DNA of 26,495 bases. It comes from Syntrophomonadaceae bacterium. Its GTDB lineage: Bacteria; Bacillota; Dethiobacteria; DTU022. Positions 1-5,352 of this stretch are shown one piece after another (the first letter of the stretch is position 1; every line of letters begins with the position of its first letter). Position numbers and translations under genes: made by a program. The notes beneath the pieces are model-generated. The model was not told where the DNA came from, did not search any database, and saw only the letters and a list, made by a program, of their open reading frames with translations. The stretch spans positions 1 to 26,495 of the forward strand of contig PUKR01000003.1 of NCBI GenBank assembly GCA_003552365.1, given 5' to 3'.

Positions 1-600
1 ATTCAAACCGATACTGATCGTTATAACAATATCACCTCTCTGGACCTTGAGGCGCTGATGTTTTTATCAAAATATGCGGATTCTTCCATCTTGCAGGGGA
101 TAAGCAGTGCACCTCCTTCCTCCGAAACTCTTCACTACTATAAAAAAGCAAAGGAAAATGAGGTTTTGTACCGGGATTGGGCCTTTTATGGCCTGGGTTT
201 CGTTGATGCCAGGTACAGGGACTCAATTGCCATAACTGCCGATATGGTTCTAAAAAACAGTGAGCACAATACTGTGGCTGTTTTTGCCGTTATTGAAAAT
301 TATCAAAAAGGTGAAATGTACCTGGATGTTTCAATGAGGTCCAAAAGCGGTGCTCTCGATCTCAACCGGATCATAAAACAAATTACTCCTAATGGTGGAG
401 GCCGAACTTACAAGGGGGCTTTCCAGGTTAACCTCGATTATTTTATAAATTCACCGGACAAAGAGATGCTCTGGAAAGTTGTTGAAACGACCACCCTTGA
501 AGTTTTACGCCGCAGCAGGGATACTCTTTATGAGACGGGGTTGGGGAAGATATATACCGACTTAAGGCGCAAGGTGCTTTCTTTATTTAGAAAAGGATAG
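1..600 (+). CDS. DHH/DHHA1-family phosphoesterase, C-terminal part (5' end outside window)
   Basis: The frame is open from base 1, so the gene begins upstream of the window; the first in-frame ATG at 58 is probably internal. About 199 residues are visible. The C-terminal part contains a Ser-Met-Arg-Ser-Lys-Ser-Gly stretch followed about 20 residues later by Gly-Gly-Gly-Arg and a Lys-Gly-Ala-Phe-Gln segment. This resembles the substrate-binding end of DHHA1 domains, which usually read GGGH..AAGF. DHH/DHHA1 enzymes hydrolyse phosphodiester or phosphomonoester bonds in nano-RNA, pAp, cyclic dinucleotides or similar substrates. The DHH catalytic half is not visible, so the substrate cannot be named. 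The Arg in place of the usual His marks a divergent subfamily. The gene is followed by a 177-base gap and a separate cold-shock gene. Confidence 0.6.
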   Translation: MQTDTDRYNNITSLDLEALMFLSKYADSSILQGISSAPPSSETLHYYKKAKENEVLYRDWAFYGLGFVDARYRDSIAITADMVLKNSEHNTVAVFAVIENYQKGEMYLDVSMRSKSGALDLNRIIKQITPNGGGRTYKGAFQVNLDYFINSPDKEMLWKVVETTTLEVLRRSRDTLYETGLGKIYTDLRRKVLSLFRKG

Positions 601-738
601 TGATCCCGGTTAGAAAAAAACGACCTGCTATAAAAGGGTTTGTGGCATTCAAGTAACCTGGTTAATGGCGTTTAGTCAAATTTTGGCTGGCCAGATTGCT
701 TTTTGCCGAATTTTGTGTTAATCTTTAGACGATATTAC

Positions 739-767
739 GCCCTCGTTATCAGGGCTATTCTAGGAGG
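739..767 (+). promoter_or_regulatory. Hairpin plus strong Shine-Dalgarno in the cold-shock gene leader
   Basis: A five-base-pair stem (GCCCT at 739-743, AGGGC at 751-755, 7-nt loop) lies six bases upstream of a perfect AGGAGG (762-767) that serves the ATG at 778. A weak promoter candidate with an extended -10 (TTGCTT at 696-701, 17 nt, TG-T-TAATCT at 716-724) would give a short structured 5' UTR. Structured leaders are common in cold-shock mRNAs, but nothing here proves temperature control. Confidence 0.35.
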
Positions 768-777
768 TAATTTTTTA

Positions 778-975
778 ATGCAGGGAAAGGTTAAATGGTT
801 TAACCCTGAAAAGGGGTACGGCTTCATCGAAATTGATGAAGGTAAGGATGTTTTCGTGCACTACTCGGAAATTCAGGAAGAAGGGTTTAAAACCCTTGAA
901 GAAGGCCAGGAAGTAGAGTTTGAAGTTGTCGAAGGAAACCGCGGCCCGCAGGCGGCAAACGTGGTGAAAGTGTAA
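778..975 (+). CDS. csp: Cold-shock domain protein (CspA/CspB family)
   Basis: This 65-residue protein is the normal size for a bacterial cold-shock protein. It is a single-stranded nucleic-acid binding OB-fold and RNA chaperone that acts in the cytoplasm. Both RNP motifs are present: Lys-Gly-Tyr-Gly-Phe-Ile (about residues 12-17) and Val-Phe-Val-His-Tyr (about 25-29), preceded by the usual Gly-Lys-Val-Lys-Trp-Phe-Asn start. The ATG at 778 is chosen because AGGAGG lies ten bases upstream and the family starts here; a longer in-frame reading from 703 adds residues foreign to the family. The gene stands alone, with a hairpin in the leader and an intrinsic terminator 43 bases after the stop. The protein is acidic for the family. 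Function is confident; which Csp paralogue it corresponds to cannot be told. Confidence 0.95.
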   Translation: MQGKVKWFNPEKGYGFIEIDEGKDVFVHYSEIQEEGFKTLEEGQEVEFEVVEGNRGPQAANVVKV

Positions 976-1017
976 CCGGGGTTCACCCTGGATCAATATA
1001 AAAAAGGTTAACCTTAT

Positions 1018-1041
1018 AACCGGCAATGTTGCCGGTTTTTT
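1018..1041 (+). terminator. Intrinsic terminator of the csp gene
   Basis: A nine-base-pair perfect stem (AACCGGCAA at 1018-1026, TTGCCGGTT at 1029-1037) runs directly into a T-tract at 1036-1041. The loop is effectively four bases once the innermost pair opens. It marks the csp transcript as monocistronic. Confidence 0.88.
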
Positions 1042-1130
1042 GTTGTTGATTTTATCAGCTACCTGGAGAAATTAAATTTATACCTTCAGGGGTTCTTCTT
1101 TAAGCAATTGTATGTTTTGAAAAGGAAAAT

Positions 1131-1178
1131 TTCCCAGACTTAATTCTACCAAAAAAACTTCCCAGACTAAATGCTACA
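1131..1178. repeat. Two imperfect 20-base direct repeats, 28-base period; possible insertion-sequence end remnant
   Basis: Copies at 1131-1150 and 1159-1178 share TTCCCAGACT, then differ at a few places (16 or 17 of 20 identical), separated by an A-rich spacer. Read on the minus strand the block starts with TGT at 1178. A TGT tip followed by repeated blocks inside the end is typical of IS21-family termini. There is no transposase, no partner inverted repeat and no target duplication in view, so the mobile-element reading is inference only. Confidence 0.4.
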
Positions 1179-1259
1179 GCTTTGTCCACTGTGGAACTTA
1201 CTTTGGGGATTACTGTTTTTTTGAAATAAGTAATATGATAAAAAAATGGAGTTTGACCA

Positions 1260-1288
1260 TTGACACTAATAGATGCAGGTGTTATGCT
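1260..1288 (+). promoter_or_regulatory. Sigma-A-type promoter of the iscR-iscS-iscU operon
   Basis: The site has a perfect -35 TTGACA (1260-1265), a 17-base spacer and -10 TATGCT (1283-1288), with an extended TG-T just before the -10. Transcription would start near 1295, giving a leader of about 55 bases before iscR. It is the only strong promoter-like site in the 307-base gap. Confidence 0.75.
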
Positions 1289-1302
1289 TTTTCTTGGTAG
1301 AT

Positions 1303-1324
1303 ATCCGAGTTATTTGGTCGGGAT
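1303..1324. promoter_or_regulatory. Candidate Rrf2/IscR operator just downstream of the predicted start site
   Basis: An imperfect dyad with CCGA and TCGG arms nine bases apart (1305-1308 and 1318-1321) sits between the predicted transcription start and the iscR ribosome binding site. Rrf2-family regulators commonly control their own operon from this kind of place. The dyad is short and I cannot match it to a verified consensus, so this is a weak call. Confidence 0.3.
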
Positions 1325-1348
1325 TAAAAAGGAGTCGTTGTAATCGAA

Positions 1349-1777
1349 ATGAAACTTTCGGCTAAAGTTGAATATGGGGTCAGGGCAATGGCTATTCTTG
1401 CATTATACTATAAAGAAGGTCCTTTGCCTTTAAGAGAAATTGCCGAACAAGAAAAGATATCGCTTAAGTTTTTGGAGCAGATAGTTCCTGCCCTGAGGCG
1501 ATCCGAACTTATTAAAAGTGTGCGGGGTGCACAGGGGGGTTATATATTATCCCGGCCGCCTGAAGAGATCAAGGTGGGGGATATAGTGCGCTCTGTTGAA
1601 GGACCGATAACTCCGGTAGATTGTTTGGCAGAGGACAGGGATGATTCTTGCTGCCACCATAAAGATGGTTGTTTGACCAGGCAGGTTTGGGAAAAATTAA
1701 GGGATAAAATTAATGATGTCCTGGACGATGTCACCCTTAATGAGTTGATTTCCTTAAAGCCGACCCAAACTTTATAA
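1349..1777 (+). CDS. iscR: Rrf2-family transcriptional regulator, IscR-like
   Basis: The 142-residue protein is the usual Rrf2 length. The N-terminal winged helix starts Met-Lys-Leu-Ser-Ala-Lys-Val-Glu-Tyr-Gly; the recognition helix lies around residues 28-55 and the wing carries Gly-Ala-Gln-Gly-Gly-Tyr (60-65). Four cysteines, Cys92, Cys101, Cys102 and Cys108, lie in the loop where IscR ligates a [2Fe-2S] cluster, so a cluster- or redox-sensing role is likely. It lies directly ahead of iscS and iscU, the classic self-regulating position: apo and holo forms would adjust Fe-S assembly to demand. The GGAG at 1331-1334 is 14 bases from the ATG, a long spacing, but no better start is in frame. 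CymR-type control of cysteine metabolism is the alternative, though CymR proteins lack this cysteine set. Confidence 0.88.
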   Translation: MKLSAKVEYGVRAMAILALYYKEGPLPLREIAEQEKISLKFLEQIVPALRRSELIKSVRGAQGGYILSRPPEEIKVGDIVRSVEGPITPVDCLAEDRDDSCCHHKDGCLTRQVWEKLRDKINDVLDDVTLNELISLKPTQTL

Positions 1778-1796
1778 CAGCGGGGAGGAATTGATC

Positions 1797-2963
1797 ATGA
1801 CAAGTCGGCTAATATATATGGATCACGGAGCGACAACACCTCTAAGGGAAGAGGCCCTGGAAGCAATGATGCCTTTTTTAAAAGGACAGTATGGCAATCC
1901 TTCCAGCCTGCATGCACCGGGAAGAGAAGTGCGCAATGCGGTTGAAGAAGCGAGGGAGAAAACCGCCCGGGCTTTAAGCGCCCAACCTGAAGAAATTTAT
2001 TTTACCGCCGGAGGGACGGAAGCAAATAACCTGGCCTTACGGGGGGCAGCTAAAATACGTAATGGTTCCGGGCATATTATTACTTCCTCAGTTGAACACC
2101 ATGCCGTGCTTGATGTTTGTAAGGATCTCGAAAAAGAAGGTTACGAGGTTACTTATGTTCCTGTGGATCAATATGGAAAAGTTAATCCCGAAACGTTAAA
2201 AAACGCAATAAAAGATGATACTTTTCTCATTTCTGTTATGGCAGCCAATAATGAGATCGGCACCATGCAGCCTGTTCAGGAGATAGGCAGGTTAGCCAGG
2301 GAAAATAATATTTTATTTCATACCGATGCAGTGCAGGTAGTGGGACAGCTGCCTGTGGATGTGCAGGAAATGAATGTTGATTTTCTCTCTCTTTCGGCAC
2401 ATAAGTTTAATGGGCCAAAGGGGATTGGCGCACTTTATGTGCGCAGGGGAATAAAGATTGCCCCCTTATACCAGGGAGGTGGCCAGGAAAGAAAGCTAAG
2501 GCCCGGAACAGAAAATGTTCCAGGTATCATCGGCCTGGGCAGGGCCCTTGAGCTGGCGACGGAAGAAATACCTGGAAAGAAAAAACACCTGGAATCACTA
2601 CGAGACCGGTTAATTAAGGGGTTGCTCGGTATCGGCGATGTTATTTTAAATGGACACCCCGATGAACGCCTGCCCGGCAATGTAAATGTTAGCTTTAAGT
2701 ACATAGAAGGTGAGTCGGTGCTGCTTAGCCTGGACATGGAAGGAATAGCTGCATCAAGTGGTTCTGCCTGTTCTTCCGGCTCTCTTGAACCCTCACATGT
2801 CCTCTCGGCCATCGGGCTCGAACATTCTGAAGCCCATGGTTCAGTCCGCTTTAGCCTGGGCAGAGGGAATACGGAGGCGGACGTGGAAACAGTCTTGGAG
2901 AAAGCGCCACCAATAGTGGAAAGGTTAAGGAATATGTCGCCAACATATCATCGGTCACAATAA
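1797..2963 (+). CDS. iscS: Cysteine desulfurase (NifS/IscS, class I)
   Basis: This pyridoxal-phosphate enzyme (388 residues) takes sulfur from cysteine as an enzyme persulfide and hands it to the IscU scaffold. Seen in the sequence are the N-terminal Tyr-Met-Asp-His-Gly-Ala-Thr-Thr motif, His101 that stacks on the cofactor, Asp177 and Gln180, the Schiff-base lysine Lys203 in Ala-His-Lys-Phe-Asn-Gly-Pro-Lys-Gly, and the catalytic cysteine Cys325 in Gly-Ser-Ala-Cys-Ser-Ser-Gly. The residues around that cysteine fit a class I enzyme. The ATG at 1797 is preferred over an in-frame TTG at 1791 because GGAGG (1784-1788) is 8 bases from the ATG but only 2 from the TTG. It follows iscR by 19 bases and precedes iscU. 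NifS and IscS cannot be separated by sequence alone here; no nitrogenase gene is nearby. Confidence 0.95.
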   Translation: MTSRLIYMDHGATTPLREEALEAMMPFLKGQYGNPSSLHAPGREVRNAVEEAREKTARALSAQPEEIYFTAGGTEANNLALRGAAKIRNGSGHIITSSVEHHAVLDVCKDLEKEGYEVTYVPVDQYGKVNPETLKNAIKDDTFLISVMAANNEIGTMQPVQEIGRLARENNILFHTDAVQVVGQLPVDVQEMNVDFLSLSAHKFNGPKGIGALYVRRGIKIAPLYQGGGQERKLRPGTENVPGIIGLGRALELATEEIPGKKKHLESLRDRLIKGLLGIGDVILNGHPDERLPGNVNVSFKYIEGESVLLSLDMEGIAASSGSACSSGSLEPSHVLSAIGLEHSEAHGSVRFSLGRGNTEADVETVLEKAPPIVERLRNMSPTYHRSQ

Positions 2964-2997
2964 CTTATTGTTATTAGATTGGAGAGGAGCAGGATAT

Positions 2998-3372
2998 ATG
3001 TACAATGATAAAATAGTAGAACACTTTAATAATCCCCGCAATGTTGGAGAGCTTAAGGATGCCGATGCTGTTGGGGACGCCGGCAGTTTTAAATGTGGCG
3101 ATACGATGAAGTTATATCTCAAACTAAAAGATGGACGGATTGATGATATTAAATTCCAGACTTTTGGCTGTGCGGCGGCTATAGCCAGCAGCAGCATGCT
3201 TACTGAACTGGTTAAGGGAAAAACTTTGGATGAAGCTCTGCAGGTTACAAATCAAGATGTGGCAGATGAGCTTGGCGGGCTGCCTCCTTTAAAAATGCAC
3301 TGTTCAAACCTGGCTGCAGACGCCCTGCACAATGCGATTGCCAATTATCGGGAAGGAAAACAAGCCGGTTAA
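2998..3372 (+). CDS. iscU: Fe-S cluster assembly scaffold IscU/NifU-N
   Basis: The 124-residue protein is a single-domain scaffold on which [2Fe-2S] clusters are built from IscS-derived sulfur. The three ligand cysteines are present, Cys33 (in Lys-Cys-Gly-Asp, with Asp35), Cys58 (Phe-Gly-Cys-Ala) and Cys102 (His-Cys-Ser-Asn), as is the opening Tyr-Asn-Asp-Lys-Ile-Val-Glu-His-Phe. The ATG at 2998 is chosen because GGAGAGGAG (2981-2989) is 8 bases upstream; an in-frame TTG at 2968 has no such site. The HscA-recognition motif of proteobacterial IscU (Leu-Pro-Pro-Val-Lys) appears here as Leu-Pro-Pro-Leu-Lys just before Cys102. No hscA, hscB, fdx or iscA follows; instead the DnaK operon begins 126 bases later. 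Confidence 0.95.
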   Translation: MYNDKIVEHFNNPRNVGELKDADAVGDAGSFKCGDTMKLYLKLKDGRIDDIKFQTFGCAAAIASSSMLTELVKGKTLDEALQVTNQDVADELGGLPPLKMHCSNLAADALHNAIANYREGKQAG

Positions 3373-3410
3373 TATAAAATAATGCTTGAATTTTGCCAGG
3401 GCGATTCAAC

Positions 3411-3440
3411 TTGACAAACCCCGTTGGAGAATGTTATTTT
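3411..3440 (+). promoter_or_regulatory. Sigma-A-type promoter of the hrcA-dnaK operon
   Basis: A perfect TTGACA (3411-3416) is followed after 18 bases by TATTTT (3435-3440), the latter with an extended TG-T. The predicted start near 3447 lies just ahead of CIRCE, so HrcA bound to CIRCE would block initiation or early elongation. Confidence 0.8.
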
Positions 3441-3450
3441 CTTATTAGCT

Positions 3451-3477
3451 TTAGCACTCTAAGTATAAGAGTGCTAA
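3451..3477. promoter_or_regulatory. CIRCE operator (HrcA binding site), perfect match
   Basis: TTAGCACTC-N9-GAGTGCTAA is present without a mismatch: arms at 3451-3459 and 3469-3477 with the canonical 9-base spacer. It lies in the 5' leader of hrcA, 22 bases before the chosen start. HrcA, kept active by GroEL, represses through this element and releases it on heat shock. Confidence 0.98.
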
Positions 3478-3498
3478 AGATAGAACGGGGTGATGATA

Positions 3499-4536
3499 AT
3501 GGCTACAACTCTTAATGAAAGAAAAGAAGAGATCCTTCGAGCCGTAGTAGTCAATTATATTAAAACAGCCGAGCCGGTTGGGTCGCGAACTGTTGCAAGG
3601 GCTTACCCGGTTGGCCTAAGCTCGGCGACGATCAGGAATGAAATGGCTGACTTAGAAGAAATGGGGTACCTGGTCCAGCCGCATACTTCCGCCGGCAGAG
3701 TCCCTACCCAGCTTGGTTATCGCTATTATGTGGATAATTTGCTGGAAGAAGATCAAATGATTATGGATGACGGGTTTGATATCAGCAATTCTTTAAGCGC
3801 TGAAAAAATGCGGGAAATAGAGCAGATTATTACCTATTCAACCAGGGTTTTATCGCAGGCTACTAACCAAACTTCATTGATTATGGGGCCGCAGTTTAAG
3901 AAAAGCGCTTTTCACCAGATCCGGATTTTGCCGCTTGATGATAAGCGCGGCCTGGTGGTATTGATTACCGATACCGGTTTTATTAAGAATAAGGTGATCA
4001 ACCTGCAGCAGCAGTTGAGCCAGACTGAATTGCACCAGGTTGTTTCTTACCTGAACCAAAAGCTTTATGGATTGACCATAGACCAGGTAACCACCTCGTT
4101 GATTAACGAATTAAAGAGGGATCTTTTCCGCCGCCTGGAAATTTTGGAGCAGGCATTTATCTTGCTTGAGGAAAGCCTGAAAGAAGAAAAGCAGATCAGG
4201 GTCTTTTTAGGCGGTACAACTAATATTCTTAATCAACCGGAATTTAGGGATGTAGATAAAATCCGTCGGATGTTAAACCTTTTCGAGCAGGAACCGCTGT
4301 TATTTAAAATCCTGGAGGATAATTCCATCGAAGATGATATTGTTGTAAAAATCGGCTCAGAAAACGAGTTTGAAGATATTAAGGAATGTACTTTGATTAC
4401 GGGAACCTATCGCATCCACGATAAAACCCTCGGTACTGTCGGGGTTCTCGGACCGACAAGGATGGATTATGGCAGAGTTATCAGTGTTATGCGATACCTT
4501 GTCAATCATTTAAATAAGAGTCTTAGCAGTTCTTAA
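3499..4536 (+). CDS. hrcA: Heat-inducible transcription repressor HrcA
   Basis: The 345-residue repressor represses the dnaK (and usually groE) operon by binding CIRCE. The N-terminal winged helix covers about residues 1-75, including Glu-Pro-Val-Gly-Ser-Arg-Thr and Ser-Ala-Thr-Ile-Arg-Asn-Glu-Met, followed by the family signature His-Thr-Ser-Ala-Gly-Arg-Val-Pro-Thr. The rest is the GAF-like ligand and dimerisation region, ending in the conserved Gly-Val-Leu-Gly-Pro-Thr-Arg-Met-Asp-Tyr near the C-terminus. Three in-frame starts are close together (GTG 3490, ATG 3493, ATG 3499); 3499 is chosen because the GGGG at 3487-3490 is then 8 bases away and Met-Ala-Thr-Thr matches the family start. It is first in the heat-shock operon and autoregulated by the CIRCE directly upstream. 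Confidence 0.97.
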   Translation: MATTLNERKEEILRAVVVNYIKTAEPVGSRTVARAYPVGLSSATIRNEMADLEEMGYLVQPHTSAGRVPTQLGYRYYVDNLLEEDQMIMDDGFDISNSLSAEKMREIEQIITYSTRVLSQATNQTSLIMGPQFKKSAFHQIRILPLDDKRGLVVLITDTGFIKNKVINLQQQLSQTELHQVVSYLNQKLYGLTIDQVTTSLINELKRDLFRRLEILEQAFILLEESLKEEKQIRVFLGGTTNILNQPEFRDVDKIRRMLNLFEQEPLLFKILEDNSIEDDIVVKIGSENEFEDIKECTLITGTYRIHDKTLGTVGVLGPTRMDYGRVISVMRYLVNHLNKSLSSS

Positions 4537-4561
4537 ACCGGGAACAAAATCTTCCCGGGTT
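4536..4561 (+). other. GC-rich hairpin at the hrcA stop codon without a T-tract
   Basis: AACC-GGGAA (4536-4544) pairs with TTCCCGG-TT (4552-4561) around a 7-nt loop, nine pairs with one bulged G at 4559. No run of T follows, so it is not a standard terminator. It may protect or delimit mRNA ends in the hrcA-grpE gap. In Bacillus subtilis the dnaK-operon transcript is cleaved between hrcA and grpE, and this hairpin sits at the equivalent place. Confidence 0.5.
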
Positions 4562-4638
4562 ACCTAACGGGCCTGAAGAATACCTGTGGCCCTTGTTAAT
4601 ATGTCTAATATCATTGAATGAAGCAGGTGAAATAATCT

Positions 4639-5313
4639 ATGAGCGGTAAAGATAAGAGAAAAACAAGTCAGGAGATGGAAGAAGAAAAAGAGAACCAGGA
4701 AGAAGAAAAGTCAGCCGGGGCCGGTGAACCGGCTGAAGAAGAAAACGAAGAGATTGAAGAGATCCAGGCTGAAAAGAATCTAACCGACCAGGTTCTGGAA
4801 ACAGGGCCTGCGGAAATAGTAGACGAAGAAGAATACGACTCGGGAGAAGAAAAGGTTAAAGATGAACAGCAAGAATGGGAACGTGAAAAAGAGGAACTCC
4901 TGGAACGTATTAAGCGCAAGCAGGCTGAAATGGACAACCTGCGGCGAATTAGCAAGAAAGAACAAAATGAAGCCAGAGAGTATGCCCTGCATGATTTCTT
5001 AAGCAAGCTGCTCCCTGTTTTAGATAACCTTGAAAGGGGCCTGGAGACAGCCCGCTCTGATGAAGATGTCCCCGATTCTTATGTTGACGGCCTGGAAATG
5101 ATCTATAAACAACTCTTCCAGGTTTTAGAGCAAGAAGGAGTTTGCCTGGTTGAAGCTGAAGATGAACCTTTTGATCCCCACTGTCATCATGCAGTAATGG
5201 AGGTGGAAAGTGAGGAGGTAGAACCGGGTAATGTGGCCGAGGTTCTACAAAAAGGTTACTGGCATCGCGATCGGATCCTTCGCCCCGCGATGGTGAAGGT
5301 CTGCCGTGAATAG
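4639..5313 (+). CDS. grpE: Nucleotide exchange factor GrpE
   Basis: GrpE releases ADP from DnaK and so resets the chaperone cycle. The protein has 224 residues. Residues 1 to about 75 form a highly acidic, low-complexity, probably disordered tail rich in Glu. A long coiled-coil helix follows (about 76-125, through Arg-Lys-Gln-Ala-Glu-Met-Asp-Asn-Leu-Arg-Arg). The C-terminal beta-wing ends with the family signature around His-Ala-Val, Gly-Tyr-Trp-His-Arg-Asp-Arg-Ile-Leu-Arg-Pro-Ala-Met-Val-Lys-Val. AGGTGA at 4625-4630 supports the ATG at 4639. The acidic tail is longer than in many relatives, making the protein about 30 residues larger than the common 190-200. It lies between hrcA and dnaK, the usual order. 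Confidence 0.96.
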   Translation: MSGKDKRKTSQEMEEEKENQEEEKSAGAGEPAEEENEEIEEIQAEKNLTDQVLETGPAEIVDEEEYDSGEEKVKDEQQEWEREKEELLERIKRKQAEMDNLRRISKKEQNEAREYALHDFLSKLLPVLDNLERGLETARSDEDVPDSYVDGLEMIYKQLFQVLEQEGVCLVEAEDEPFDPHCHHAVMEVESEEVEPGNVAEVLQKGYWHRDRILRPAMVKVCRE

Positions 5314-5352
5314 ATTAATCTAGTAAACTTTACGACTTAGGAGGAAGTAAAA

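Larger units (their letters stand above)
1042..1348. other. Intergenic region of 307 bases between csp and iscR
   Basis: No convincing gene is seen on either strand. The stretch holds an imperfect 20-base direct repeat (1131-1178), a good sigma-A-type promoter (1260-1288) and a possible regulator site (1303-1324), each listed separately. The 80 bases between the repeat and the promoter are AT-rich and otherwise featureless. Confidence 0.7.

Noticed and set aside
703..777. N-terminal extension of the cold-shock protein from an upstream start
   Set aside because: The extra residues are foreign to the family and the strong AGGAGG sits inside that stretch, ahead of the ATG at 778.
4566..4595. 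GGGCC/GGCCC pairing in the hrcA-grpE gap as a terminator
   Set aside because: Only five pairs with a 14-base loop and no T-run; not worth calling.
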